A DNA stretch of 35,424 nucleotides from Bacteroidaceae bacterium (GCA_017516885.1 JAFXAR010000040.1:1-35424), one strand, 5' to 3'. Shown: positions 7,503 to 16,424, numbered from the stretch's first letter. The notes: a model not told the origin generated them from the sequence alone. Numbers and translations are program-made.

Positions 7503-9340
7503 AGTGACTGCATGTCGTTAAGGCGCTTGTAGAGTCCGTCAAGCTTGAGAAGCTCATCGTGCTTGCCGCGCTCTACTATCTCGCCGTCGCGAAGAACGCA
7601 TATCTCATCGGCGTTCTTAATGGTAGAGAGGCGATGGGCAATTGCAATTGTGGTGCGGGTCTTCATCAGGCGCTCAAGAGCCTCCTGTACAAGGCGCTCG
7701 CTCTCTGTGTCAAGAGCCGATGTGGCCTCGTCAAGAATAAGGATAGGCGGGTTCTTGAGTATGGCGCGGGCTATGCTTATGCGCTGGCGCTGTCCTCCTG
7801 AAAGAAGGCATCCGCGGTCGCCCACATTTGTGTCGTATCCGTTCTCAGTTGCCATTATGAAGTCGTGGGCATTGGCAATTTTGGCTGCCTCAATAACCTG
7901 TTCCATTGTGGCATTCTCCACGCCAAAGGTTATGTTGTTGTAGAAACTGTCGTTGAACAGGATTGCCTCCTGGTTTACGTTTCCTATCAGCCCGCGCAGG
8001 GATTTTACCTTCATATCCTTGATGTTGACGCCGTCAATGGTTATCTCGCCCTGCTCTACATCATAATAGCGGGGGATAAGGTCTACCATTGTGGATTTTC
8101 CGCTGCCCGATTGTCCTACCAGCGCCACGGTCTTGCCCTTTTCAATCTTCAGGTTTATGTTTTTGAGCACATTGCGTTCGCCATCGTATGAGAATGTAAG
8201 GTTCTTGTACTCTATGCCCTCGCGCATATCGGGAATTTCAACCCCCTTCTTGCCGTCGGTAATTGGGTTCTCTGCATTCAGTATTGCATCTATTCTCTCC
8301 ATTGATGCCAGTCCGCGCGGAATGTTATATGATGCTTTTGACAACTCTTTCAATGGGTTGATGATGCTGTAGAGAATGGTAAGATAATAGATGAAGGTGG
8401 CAGCGGATATTGGTGAGCTGTCGCCAAGGATAAGCGTGCCGCCGAACCAGAGAACAAGCACAATAATGCCTGTGCCAAGGAACTCGCTCACGGGGTGTGC
8501 CAGCGCCTGGCGCATTGTTACGCGCATGGTGGCCGAGCGCAGTTCGTCGCTGCACTTCCTGAAACGGCCGGACATCTTCTTCTCGGCAATGAAAGCCTTT
8601 ATTATTCTAAGCCCGCCAAGCGTCTCTTCCATCTGCGATGTGGTCTCGCCCAATTTCTGCTGGGCGACAAGAGACTTTGCCTTCAGCTTGCGGCCAATAG
8701 AGCCCATTATCCATCCAAGAACCGGAATTACAAATATTGTGAAGAGCGTAAGCTCCCAGCTTATGTAAAGCAGTGTTCCAAAATATATTACAATGAAAAT
8801 GGGGTTTTTTATCAGCATGTCGAGCGAGCTTACGATTGAGTTTTCCACCTCAGCAACGTCGCCCGTCATTCTTGCTATTATGTCGCCTTTTCTCTCCTTT
8901 GAGAAGAAGCCGATGGGCAGGCTTACAACCTTGTCATAAACCTGGGTGCGGATGTCGCGGACAATTCCTGTGCGCAACGGTATAATGGCTGCCGAAGAGC
9001 CAAAGTAGCATGCTGTCTTGAAGAATGTCATAACAACAAGGAACAGTCCCAGCAGCAGAAGCACCATTGATGCGCCATAGTCTTCGGTCATCTGGTTCAG
9101 ATAGAATGTTGCGTTGTTCATAAACACCTCTTTGATGTTCTCCGAGGTCATTTCGCTCCATGGAGTGAATGTTACGCCTGACGTGTCTGTAATCCCGAAC
9201 AGAATTTGCAGAATAGGGATTATCACCATGAACGAGAATACATTCAGCACTGCCGAAAGGAATGTGAATACAAGTGAAAATACAAGGTATTTCTTGTATG
9301 GCGGCACGAATCTCTTTAGAACCTTAAAAAACTCTTTCAT
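7499..9340 (-). CDS. MsbA-like ABC exporter (fused membrane and ATPase domains)
   Basis: The 613-residue protein is a half-size ABC exporter. Residues about 18-330 hold six membrane helices with the linker GFFSKERKGDIIARMTGD. The ATPase domain follows with Walker A GQSGSGKST (about 408-416), signature LSGGQRQR (about 512-519), Walker B ILILDEATSALD (about 526-537) and the switch His in IAIAHRLST. It should work as a homodimer in the inner membrane. MsbA-like members flip lipid A or related lipids, and others export drugs or peptides; reading alone does not separate these. It is the first gene of the operon that continues into the LOG-family and PfkB genes, and a promoter is visible 50 bp upstream. 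Confidence 0.9.
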   Translation of the reverse strand: MKEFFKVLKRFVPPYKKYLVFSLVFTFLSAVLNVFSFMVIIPILQILFGITDTSGVTFTPWSEMTSENIKEVFMNNATFYLNQMTEDYGASMVLLLLGLFLVVMTFFKTACYFGSSAAIIPLRTGIVRDIRTQVYDKVVSLPIGFFSKERKGDIIARMTGDVAEVENSIVSSLDMLIKNPIFIVIYFGTLLYISWELTLFTIFVIPVLGWIMGSIGRKLKAKSLVAQQKLGETTSQMEETLGGLRIIKAFIAEKKMSGRFRKCSDELRSATMRVTMRQALAHPVSEFLGTGIIVLVLWFGGTLILGDSSPISAATFIYYLTILYSIINPLKELSKASYNIPRGLASMERIDAILNAENPITDGKKGVEIPDMREGIEYKNLTFSYDGERNVLKNINLKIEKGKTVALVGQSGSGKSTMVDLIPRYYDVEQGEITIDGVNIKDMKVKSLRGLIGNVNQEAILFNDSFYNNITFGVENATMEQVIEAAKIANAHDFIMATENGYDTNVGDRGCLLSGGQRQRISIARAILKNPPILILDEATSALDTESERLVQEALERLMKTRTTIAIAHRLSTIKNADEICVLRDGEIVERGKHDELLKLDGLYKRLNDMQSL

Positions 9341-9388
9341 ACGAGCGGATATTATATCAATAAATTTATATTAAATATATACATGTTG

Positions 9389-9396
9389 CAAAGTTA
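9389..9396 (-). promoter_or_regulatory. -7 box for the ABC exporter operon
   Basis: TAACTTTG on the minus strand (9396-9389) matches TAnnTTTG exactly and is followed by C, as often seen. It lies 48 bp upstream of the exporter start codon in an AT-rich stretch. No clear TTTG -33 box is seen at the usual distance. Confidence 0.5.
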
Positions 9397-9491
9397 CTTA
9401 TTTTTTGTCATTTAATTGCTATTGCTGCTGTTTTTTAGCATCTCTTTGCCTAATCCTGCGCAGTATGGCAGTCCGGTTCGGATTTTATTGC

Positions 9492-9499
9492 TATTTTTG
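9492..9499 (+). promoter_or_regulatory. -7 box for the small plus-strand gene at 9531
   Basis: TATTTTTG at 9492-9499 matches TAnnTTTG. A start site near 9505 would place the ATG at 9531 about 25 bases downstream, which supports that start and rules out the in-frame ATGs further upstream. No good -33 box is seen. Confidence 0.45.
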
Positions 9500-9530
9500 C
9501 AGCCGATTCTTTACTCAAGAGCGGATTTTT

Positions 9531-9908
9531 ATGGGAAGAAAGAAATTTTCACAGCGCGAGATTGATATTATACGCAAATTATTGGGCCGCAAGATGGCCG
9601 GAAACCGTGCGGGACAGAAGATGGTCAGGCATACTCTCCGTATAGTATTTGAATTCAATATTTCCGATTTTAACATTCAAGGCAAGGCGTTTGGCCCGGC
9701 CGACCTTGACGAGTGCATAAAGCGCGGCAGAATCCACGTCCTTGATGAAGCTACCATTGAGACAATGAAACTGCGCTATGCCGAAAAGAAGGCGCACGAG
9801 AACTCCCTTGTGCAGGCCGAGGCAATAGCCAACGGCGAGGCAGTAGACTGGCAGAAGGTGCTTGAAGAGTGGAACGAGTACTATAAAAACAGCGACGGTG
9901 CGCAATAA
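9531..9908 (+). CDS. Conserved-looking small protein of unknown function
   Basis: The 125-residue product begins MGRKKFSQREIDIIRKLLGRKMAG, is strongly basic at the N-terminus and mostly helical, then carries FEFNISDFN and a C-terminal helix rich in Glu and Ala (TIETMKLRYAEKKAHENSLVQAEA). It has no signal peptide, membrane helix or cysteine motif. I chose the ATG at 9531 because a -7 box lies at 9492-9499 and the upstream in-frame extension to 9405 is Cys/Phe-rich and unlike a natural protein. It stands alone on the plus strand, between the exporter operon pointing away and the methyltransferase gene pointing towards it. The basic helical start would suit nucleic-acid or ribosome binding, but that is only a guess. 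Confidence 0.7.
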   Translation: MGRKKFSQREIDIIRKLLGRKMAGNRAGQKMVRHTLRIVFEFNISDFNIQGKAFGPADLDECIKRGRIHVLDEATIETMKLRYAEKKAHENSLVQAEAIANGEAVDWQKVLEEWNEYYKNSDGAQ

Positions 9909-9964
9909 GCCCTTCCTGGTTACTGTGCACCGCTGATTATGCTGGTTTTCCATAGTGGGTGCAA

Positions 9965-10507
9965 TCACTCCACCAGTCCTAATTTCTTTGCAAATTCCCA
10001 AATTACCATGCCTGCCGTAACCGATACGTTCAGGGAGTGCTTTGTGCCGAATTGCGGAATTTCAATTGCGCCGTCCGAAGCATCTACAACCGCTTGCTGT
10101 ACCCCCTTTACCTCGTTTCCTAAGACTACGGCATATCGCTCGCCGGGTACTGTCGCAAAATCCTGCAATGCAATGCTTCCCTGGCACTGTTCTATGGAGA
10201 AAACTCTGTATCCTTCCCTGCGTAGCGCTTCAACGGCATCCAATGACGATTCAAAATAGTGCCATTCCACCACATCCTCAGCACCAAGTGCGGTCTTGTG
10301 GATTTCTGTGCTTGGCGGAGTTGCTGTTATGCCGCAGAGCATGATGCTCTCAACGCGAAACGCGTCGCTTGTGCGGAACACTGAGCCAACATTATGCAAG
10401 CTGCGCACATTGTCAAGCACAATGGCCAAGGGCAGCTTCTGCGAGGCACGGAACTCCTCGCAGTTTATACGCCCCATTTCAGTGACAAGCTTCTTCCTGT
10501 TCATCAT
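9965..10507 (-). CDS. SpoU/TrmH-family RNA 2'-O-methyltransferase
   Basis: The 180-residue protein carries the three SPOUT motifs in order: motif 1 LDNVRSLHNVGSVFRTSDAF (31-50) with Asn39 and the catalytic Arg45, motif 2 VVLGNEVKGV (127-136) with Glu132, and motif 3 IEIPQFGTKHSLNVSVTAG (148-166). It uses S-adenosylmethionine to methylate the ribose of a tRNA or rRNA nucleotide; the knotted fold also forms the dimer interface. It lacks the extra N-terminal RNA-binding domain of the longer rRNA enzymes. The target nucleotide cannot be told. The start overlaps the CoA-transferase stop by 4 bases (ATGA), so the two are coupled. The gene converges on the plus-strand gene ending at 9908; no strong terminator is seen in the 56-bp gap. 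Confidence 0.88.
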   Translation of the reverse strand: MMNRKKLVTEMGRINCEEFRASQKLPLAIVLDNVRSLHNVGSVFRTSDAFRVESIMLCGITATPPSTEIHKTALGAEDVVEWHYFESSLDAVEALRREGYRVFSIEQCQGSIALQDFATVPGERYAVVLGNEVKGVQQAVVDASDGAIEIPQFGTKHSLNVSVTAGMVIWEFAKKLGLVE

Positions 10508-11991
10508 GCGAAAATGCTCCAGTCTGTTGTTCTCATATCTCCATTGCGCTCAAATGCCGCATGCATGCCAAGCGCCGCTGCTACGTTGTGCGATACATGT
10601 CCGCTCTTGGCTATCTTGAGATAGTCCCAAAGAAGGTTCCTGTAGTCGGGGTGTGCGCAGTTCTCAATGAGTGCCTTTGCGCGTTCATCGGGACATTTTC
10701 CGCGAAGGTCGGCAACGCCCCATTCTGTAACAACCACTCGCACGTCGTGCTCTGTGTGGTCGGCATGGGTAACCATTGGCACAATGGAGCTTATCATGCC
10801 GTTCTTCTGTGTTGACGGGCAAGTGAATATTGACACGAAGGCGTTGCGTGCAAAATCGCCCGAACCGCCGATGCCATTCATGAGGCGTGTGCCGCAAATG
10901 TGTGAAGAGTTAACGCAGCCGTAAAGGTCTGCTTCAATGGCTGTGTTCATGGCAATTATGCCCAAGCGTCTGATGACCTCGGGGTGATTGGATATTTCTG
11001 AAGGGCGCAATATCAGTTTGTCGCGGAAGAAGTCAAGGTTGTCGTATACATGCTTCAGGCACTCCTGGCTGAGTGACAGTGAGCATGTGCTGCCTGCCTT
11101 TACCCTGCCTAATTCCATCAGTTTTATAACTGAGTCCTGAAGCACCTCTGAATAGAGGTCGAGTGGCGGAATGCCGTCGCACTCCTCAAGTCCTTTGAGC
11201 ACGGCATTTGCCACGTTGCCGATGCCGCTTTGTATTGGCAGTCCTGTGGCGGGTATTGTGCCGCGTTTAATTTCGTTCTTTATGAAGTTTACCACATTTT
11301 CGCCAATCTTGCTTGTCACGGGGTCAAGCTCCTTGAATATGACCTGCTCGTTTGGCATGTTCACCTCAACGATGCCCACTACCTTCTTGGGGTCAACCTG
11401 CACATATGGCTTTCCAATTCGGTCCGACGCACTGAAGATAGGAATCTCCTTGCGGCAGGGCGGGTCAAGCGGCTCATATACGTCGTGCAGTCCCATTGTG
11501 TGGTGGTAGGTGTTGCGTTCGATGATTATCTTGTCGGCGAGGTTTGCCACGGTTTGTCCTATTCCGCCGGCAGTTGTTAGATATACTTTGCCGTCGGGGG
11601 TGATGTCTATGGCCTCAAGTATTGCCACATTAACCTTGCCCATATATCCGTAGCGCAGGTCTTGTGCCATGAGCGAGAGGTGGAGGTCGCAGTATGCCAT
11701 CTCCTTGCCATTGATTGCGTTGCGCACTGTGGGGTTTGAGATGAACGGCGCGCGGAAGCGTATTGCCTTTGCGCGGGTAAGCACTCCGTCGATTGCGTCG
11801 CCGGTAGATGCTCCTGAATAGAGGTCGATTTGGAACGGCTTTCCTGCTGCGTGCGCCTCCTCGGCGCGCTTGGCTACTTCGGGGAGAACTGTCTTGGGAG
11901 TGCCTGAGAGCGTGAATCCGCTAATGCCTACTCCGTCGCCGTGGTTTATATACGCTGCTGCCTCCTGGGCTGTAATTATACGGTAGTTCAT
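10504..11991 (-). CDS. Acetyl-CoA hydrolase/transferase family protein (succinyl-CoA:acetate CoA-transferase-like)
   Basis: The 495-residue length and layout fit the Cat1/AarC class of CoA transferases. Features seen are an N-terminal GDGVGISGFTLSGTPK, a central YSEVLQD whose Glu is the likely CoA-thioester-forming residue, GIGGSGDFARNA near the C-terminus, and TEWGVADLRGK close to the end. Such enzymes move CoA between succinyl-CoA and acetate (or propionate), and in succinate/propionate-forming anaerobes like Bacteroidales they save the thioester energy. The protein is cytoplasmic. The gene sits between a small membrane-protein gene (55 bp upstream) and the methyltransferase gene it overlaps. 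The acceptor acid is not readable from sequence. Confidence 0.87.
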   Translation of the reverse strand: MNYRIITAQEAAAYINHGDGVGISGFTLSGTPKTVLPEVAKRAEEAHAAGKPFQIDLYSGASTGDAIDGVLTRAKAIRFRAPFISNPTVRNAINGKEMAYCDLHLSLMAQDLRYGYMGKVNVAILEAIDITPDGKVYLTTAGGIGQTVANLADKIIIERNTYHHTMGLHDVYEPLDPPCRKEIPIFSASDRIGKPYVQVDPKKVVGIVEVNMPNEQVIFKELDPVTSKIGENVVNFIKNEIKRGTIPATGLPIQSGIGNVANAVLKGLEECDGIPPLDLYSEVLQDSVIKLMELGRVKAGSTCSLSLSQECLKHVYDNLDFFRDKLILRPSEISNHPEVIRRLGIIAMNTAIEADLYGCVNSSHICGTRLMNGIGGSGDFARNAFVSIFTCPSTQKNGMISSIVPMVTHADHTEHDVRVVVTEWGVADLRGKCPDERAKALIENCAHPDYRNLLWDYLKIAKSGHVSHNVAAALGMHAAFERNGDMRTTDWSIFA

Positions 11992-12046
11992 GTCGTTTGT
12001 TTTTTATGTTTGTGGTCAGTTTGGTTTATGGCCGCTTGGCCTTGCC

Positions 12047-12442
12047 TTATTGATATTTGCGGTTGAAAATTTCGTGATATATGATTGCACGCTTTGCATC
12101 GGATTTATTGCTGAACTTTATGCGTTCCTTCCTTTTCTCTGCGCTGCATTCGGCTTGTACCGCTGATGGTACTCCTGCTGTGGCGCGGCGCTGCTTGTCT
12201 TGTGCAGCTCTTATGCTGCCGTGTTCCTGTGCGGCTCTTTTCCTTGCGGGATTTGTGAACGCAGTTCCCGGCATAGCCTGCGGTTCATGCTCCTCTGCCT
12301 GCTCAAGAAGGTCAATAGAGGGAAATCCGTCATCCAAAACAGGATGGCGCTTGGTGTTGGTTGGCGTGGATACAAATCCTTTGATAACGTAAAATGCCGA
12401 GTATCCGAATCCAAGAATTACAAATAGCAGAATCAGTTCCAT
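12047..12442 (-). CDS. Small single-span membrane protein of unknown function
   Basis: The 131-residue product has one N-terminal membrane helix (about residues 2-22, ELILLFVILGFGYSAFYVI), then a basic, low-complexity middle rich in Arg, Ala and Gln. It closes with SDAKRAIIYHEIFNRKYQ; an ending of this type (RxAIIYxEIxNRKY) is one I associate with short Bacteroidales membrane proteins of unknown function. The body is probably cytoplasmic by the positive-inside rule. It lies 9 bp after the thioesterase gene and 55 bp before the CoA transferase gene, so it is in one operon with them. No function is proposed. Confidence 0.75.
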   Translation of the reverse strand: MELILLFVILGFGYSAFYVIKGFVSTPTNTKRHPVLDDGFPSIDLLEQAEEHEPQAMPGTAFTNPARKRAAQEHGSIRAAQDKQRRATAGVPSAVQAECSAEKRKERIKFSNKSDAKRAIIYHEIFNRKYQ

Positions 12443-12451
12443 AACTTTACT

Positions 12452-12853
12452 TTAAAGTATCTCTTTGAACATCTCGTCAAAAATCTCTCCGCGGGTAAGA
12501 CGCCCGTCCTTCAGGCAGATTACATCAACCTCGCCTTTTGCCGAAAGAGCCCCATCGGCAAGGTTGTAAATGTCCTGCATAAAAATGAGCTTTGCGCCCT
12601 TGCGCACAAGGTTTATGCCCACAACGAATTTCTCTCCGCCGCGAAGCGGGCGCTTGTATTCTATTGTTACTTTTGAAACCATTGGGTCGAATCCCTGGCC
12701 GTGCATGCTGGAAAAGCTTCCTCCGATTGACTCAAGGAATTCATGGCGGGCATGCTCAAGGTAGTGCTGGTAGTTGGCGTTGTTCACTACGCCTTGAATG
12801 TCGCACTCGTAGTCGCGCACCTTCATTTCCACTTCAAATATATAACCGTCCAT
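12452..12853 (-). CDS. Acyl-CoA thioesterase of the hotdog (4HBT, YbgC/FadM-like) family
   Basis: The 133-residue protein is a single hotdog domain. The hallmark segment RDYECDIQGVVNNANYQHYLEHAR (13-36) carries the catalytic Asp18 and the long helix that packs in the fold. The strand IEYKRPLRGGEKFVV then matches the family core. Members hydrolyse acyl-CoA or acyl-ACP thioesters in the cytoplasm. It is the first gene of the operon that continues to a membrane protein, a CoA transferase and an RNA methyltransferase; the CoA link to the transferase gene may be meaningful. A good promoter lies 35-63 bp upstream, back to back with mfd. Confidence 0.85.
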   Translation of the reverse strand: MDGYIFEVEMKVRDYECDIQGVVNNANYQHYLEHARHEFLESIGGSFSSMHGQGFDPMVSKVTIEYKRPLRGGEKFVVGINLVRKGAKLIFMQDIYNLADGALSAKGEVDVICLKDGRLTRGEIFDEMFKEIL

Positions 12854-12887
12854 AATGGTTTTTTGTTTTTATTTTTATTATAAGACG

Positions 12888-12916
12888 CAAATATACTGAA
12901 ATAAATTTGCCGACAA
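12888..12916 (-). promoter_or_regulatory. Promoter of the thioesterase operon
   Basis: TATATTTG on the minus strand (12895-12888) is a perfect TAnnTTTG -7 box, and TTG at 12916-12914 sits 18 bp upstream as the -33 box. The expected start site is near 12883, about 30 bases before the ATG at 12853. Confidence 0.6.
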
Positions 12917-12992
12917 GCTTTTTAAGGATTTTTAAATCCTTTTCAGATGGCAGTTTCTTCGCCCCCTTCTGTAAATTGTGCAATATTTTTTC

Positions 12993-13000
12993 TATCTTCG
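12993..13000 (+). promoter_or_regulatory. -7 box for mfd
   Basis: TATCTTCG at 12993-13000 matches TAnnTTTG with one change (C for T in the third base of TTTG). The same TAnnTTCG form occurs before the peptidase gene at 16417. A start site near 13005 would leave almost no leader before the ATG at 13009 or 13015. Confidence 0.45.
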
Positions 13001-13008
13001 CGGTGCAG

Positions 13009-16000
13009 ATGATTATGGAACCTAAGGAGATTCAGGACATATTCGCACAGCACCCAGGCGTGGATGCCTTGATGCGGTTGCGTGAAGAGGGGGGCAGGAA
13101 GCATGCTTCTCTTGAGGGACTATTTGGCAGCAGTGCGGCCATGGTGCTTTGCGGTTTAAGGCAGAGAGCGCCGGAGCAGACAATCCTTGCTGTGATGAAT
13201 GATGCCGAAGAGGCTGCGTATTTCTACCACGACATAGTGCAGACTGCCGGAGAAAGCACTACGCTGTTCTTCCCATCGTCATTCCGCAGGGCCATGAAAT
13301 ACGGTCAGGAGGATGATGCGAACCGCATTCTGCGCACTGAGGTTATGAGCCGTCTTTCCGGCAGACGCCGCAAGGAGGGATTGCTGGTGGTTACCAGTCC
13401 TGAGGCTTTGGCCGAAAAGGTTGCCTCGCAGAACGACCTTGAGGAAAAGACGCTCACGATAGCCGTAGGCGACAGAATTGGGCGCGACGAGGTGGAGAAG
13501 CGTCTTGGCGCCTTGAAGTTTAGAGAGACTACCTATGTTTACGAACCCGGAGAGTTCGCTGTGCGAGGCAGTATAATTGATATTTTCTCCTTTTCATCGG
13601 AATTTCCTTATCGCATCGACTTCTTTGGCGATGAAGTGGAGAGCGTGAGGACTTTTGAGGTCGAGAGCCAGCTTTCAAGGGAACGTGCCGATGAGGCTGT
13701 GATTGTTCCCAAGGTCACAGGAACGGAAAAGGTCGCCATTACATCTTTTTTGCCAAAAAACACCATTTTTGTAACCAAGGATATTGAATTTATTAAAGGT
13801 TGTGTGGAAAAGTTGCGCAGCGAGGGCTTTGCTCTCCAGGCAAGGCTTTCCGAAGACAAGCTGCCCGAAATGCCCGCGCTGATGAGCGCTGATGAGATTG
13901 ATGCCTTTGCAAAGAGCGTCAAGCATTGGGATTTGCACAAGAATGGCGCGGCGGGAACTGTGGTTAAGTTCAGCACCTCGCTGCAGCCTCTGTTCCATAA
14001 GGATTTTGACCTGGTAAGCCGTAATTTCAAGGAGTATATCGACAGGGGCTACCGTCTTTTCCTGCTTACCGATGACATGCATCAGGCCCAGCGCCTTAAG
14101 GCAATATTTGAGGAGAGGGGCGATGATATTCCCTTTACCCCGGTGGGGCGTACAATTCATGAGGGATTTTGTGACAATACATTAAAAATCGCCCTTTTCA
14201 CCGACCATCAGCTCTTTGGCCGCTTCCATAATTTCCGTCTGCGCAGTGACCGTGCCCGTAACGGAAAGGTAGCGCTTACAATCAAGGAACTCAAGGAGTT
14301 CGGCATTGGCGACTACATTGTACACATTGACCACGGAGTGGGCAAGTTCGGGGGTCTTGTGCGCATACCGAACGGCAACTCTACACAGGAGGCAATAAAG
14401 CTCATTTACAAGAACGATGATGTGGTGTTTGTGTCGATACACAACCTGCATAAAATCTCAAAATATCGCGGCAAGGAGGGCGAGCCGCCTACAGTGAACA
14501 AGTTAGGCACTGGTGCATGGGAGCGCATGAAAGAGCGCACAAAAAAGAAGATTAAGGACATTGCGCGCGACCTTATAAAACTCTACTCCCAGCGCAACAA
14601 GGAGGAGGGCTTTGCATTCTCTCCCGACAGTTATCTTCAGAATGAACTTGAGGCAAGCTTTATCTACGAGGATACTCCCGACCAGTTCAAGGCCACCAAT
14701 GAGGTAAAAAGGGACATGGAGAGAAAGCGTCCGATGGACCGCCTAATCTGCGGCGATGTGGGATTCGGAAAGACCGAGGTTGCCATAAGGGCTGCGTTCA
14801 AGGCCGCCGCAGACGGCAAGCAAGTTGCCGTCCTTGTGCCAACTACAGTGCTTGCCTATCAGCACTACCTTACCTTTAAAGAGAGGCTGAAGGATTTTCC
14901 ATGCAGTATAGAGTATCTTAGCCGTGCCCGCAGCAGCGCCGACACCAAGAAGGTGCTGGAAAATATAAAGGAGGGCAAGACTGACATTGTCATAGGCACG
15001 CACAAGCTGACAGGCAAGGATGTAAAATTCAAGGATTTAGGACTGTTGATTATTGACGAGGAACAGAAGTTCGGTGTGGCCGTGAAGGAAAAGCTCCGTC
15101 AGTTCAAGGTGAATGTGGATACGCTTACAATGACGGCTACCCCAATTCCGCGTACCTTGCAGTTCTCTATCATGGGCGCGCGCGACCTCTCCATGATACA
15201 GACACCGCCGCCCAACCGTTATCCGATACATACCGAAATTCATAATTTTGATGCAGAGGTCATAAAGGATGCAGTTGGTTTTGAGCTGAGCCGCAATGGC
15301 CAGGTGTTTTTTATTACAAACCGTATATCGGGAATGGATGAACTCGCCCGCCTTGTCAAGCGTCATGTGCCCGATGCGAGAGTATGCATAGGCCATGGGC
15401 AGATGGAGCCGGCAATGCTTGAAAAAACGCTTTATGAATTCATAAACCACGATTACGATGTGCTTATAGCAACTTCTATTGTGGAGAATGGCATTGATAT
15501 ACCCAACGTGAATACCATTATAATAAACCAGGCGCAGAATTTTGGCCTAAGCGACTTGCACCAGATGCGCGGTCGTGTGGGACGCGGCAAGCGCAAGGCA
15601 TTCTGCTATATGCTTACCCCGCCACGCGAGAGCCTTCCCGCCGATGCCCGCCGCCGCCTTGAGGCAATTGAGAGTTTCAGCGAGCTTGGCAGCGGAATGC
15701 ACATTGCTATGCAGGACCTTGACATACGCGGCGCAGGAAACCTTCTCGGTGCAGAACAGAGTGGCTTTATAGCCGACCTTGGTTACGAAACTTACCAGAA
15801 AATACTTGCCGAGGCTGTGCGTGAACTAAAGGATGAGGAGTTCAGCGATGTGCTTGCGCAAGAGGAAGACAACGGCAATGAGGCTGAGCGTTATGTGAAG
15901 GAGTGCTTTGTGGAGAGCGACCTTGAACTGCTGTTCCCTGCGCTGTATGTGCCCGACAGCAACGAACGCATTCTGCTTTACCGCGAACTTGACTCAATAA

Positions 16001-16362
16001 CAGAAGAACGTGATATAATTGCCTTTAAGTCGCGCATGAGAGACCGGTTCGGCAAAATCCCGCCCGAGGGGGAGGAACTCATACGCATGGTTTCATTACG
16101 CCGCAAGGCGCAGAGCCTTGGAGTGGAGAAAATCTATCTCAAGGGCGGCAAAATGAATCTGTTCCTTGTGGACACACGCAATGAGCGCTACTACACAAGC
16201 GAGACCTTCGGCGCTATAATGGCCTACATGCCGGCAAGCCCCTTTACATGCCATGTGCGTGAAGGTGACGGGCGCTGCATAATTACCGTTGAAAACGTGA
16301 AAAATGTAGAAACTGCGCTTGCTTTTGTTGAGGGAATCCAAAAGCATTCATTCCTGCAATAA
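13009..16362 (+). CDS. mfd: Transcription-repair coupling factor Mfd
   Basis: The protein (1117 residues from the ATG at 13009, 1115 from 13015) pushes RNA polymerase off DNA lesions and recruits UvrA. The N-terminal half has the UvrB-like region (RIDFFGDEVESVRTFEVES). The RNA-polymerase-interacting domain follows at about 435 (IGDYIVHIDHGVGKFGGLVRI). The RecG-like translocase has Walker A GDVGFGKTE (about 582), Walker B/DEEQ in LLIIDEEQKFGV (about 681), TATPIPRTLQF and RGRVGRGKRKAF. The C-terminal UvrA-binding/autoinhibitory domain ends near residue 1117. The in-frame ATG at 12907 is rejected because the -7 box (12993-13000) lies after it. The start MEPKEIQDIFAQHPGVDALM matches the usual N-terminus of Bacteroidales Mfd. 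Confidence 0.95.
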   Translation: MIMEPKEIQDIFAQHPGVDALMRLREEGGRKHASLEGLFGSSAAMVLCGLRQRAPEQTILAVMNDAEEAAYFYHDIVQTAGESTTLFFPSSFRRAMKYGQEDDANRILRTEVMSRLSGRRRKEGLLVVTSPEALAEKVASQNDLEEKTLTIAVGDRIGRDEVEKRLGALKFRETTYVYEPGEFAVRGSIIDIFSFSSEFPYRIDFFGDEVESVRTFEVESQLSRERADEAVIVPKVTGTEKVAITSFLPKNTIFVTKDIEFIKGCVEKLRSEGFALQARLSEDKLPEMPALMSADEIDAFAKSVKHWDLHKNGAAGTVVKFSTSLQPLFHKDFDLVSRNFKEYIDRGYRLFLLTDDMHQAQRLKAIFEERGDDIPFTPVGRTIHEGFCDNTLKIALFTDHQLFGRFHNFRLRSDRARNGKVALTIKELKEFGIGDYIVHIDHGVGKFGGLVRIPNGNSTQEAIKLIYKNDDVVFVSIHNLHKISKYRGKEGEPPTVNKLGTGAWERMKERTKKKIKDIARDLIKLYSQRNKEEGFAFSPDSYLQNELEASFIYEDTPDQFKATNEVKRDMERKRPMDRLICGDVGFGKTEVAIRAAFKAAADGKQVAVLVPTTVLAYQHYLTFKERLKDFPCSIEYLSRARSSADTKKVLENIKEGKTDIVIGTHKLTGKDVKFKDLGLLIIDEEQKFGVAVKEKLRQFKVNVDTLTMTATPIPRTLQFSIMGARDLSMIQTPPPNRYPIHTEIHNFDAEVIKDAVGFELSRNGQVFFITNRISGMDELARLVKRHVPDARVCIGHGQMEPAMLEKTLYEFINHDYDVLIATSIVENGIDIPNVNTIIINQAQNFGLSDLHQMRGRVGRGKRKAFCYMLTPPRESLPADARRRLEAIESFSELGSGMHIAMQDLDIRGAGNLLGAEQSGFIADLGYETYQKILAEAVRELKDEEFSDVLAQEEDNGNEAERYVKECFVESDLELLFPALYVPDSNERILLYRELDSITEERDIIAFKSRMRDRFGKIPPEGEELIRMVSLRRKAQSLGVEKIYLKGGKMNLFLVDTRNERYYTSETFGAIMAYMPASPFTCHVREGDGRCIITVENVKNVETALAFVEGIQKHSFLQ

Positions 16363-16392
16363 TCATCAAATTCCCTTTACAGCGGCGCATGC

Positions 16393-16424
16393 TTTGTATA
16401 TTTAATTTATTATCACTATATTCG
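16393..16424 (+). promoter_or_regulatory. Promoter of the secreted C1 peptidase gene
   Basis: TTTG at 16393-16396 and TATATTCG at 16417-16424 are separated by 20 bp, a fitting -33/-7 pair with one change from TAnnTTTG. The start codon at 16453 is 29 bases past the -7 box. Confidence 0.55.

Noticed and set aside
9405-9530. Longer N-terminus for the small gene at 9531
   Set aside because: The extension is Cys/Phe-rich and covers the -7 box; ATG 9531 fits better.
12907-13008. Longer N-terminus for Mfd starting at ATG 12907
   Set aside because: The added residues are unlike family N-termini and the -7 box lies downstream of that ATG.
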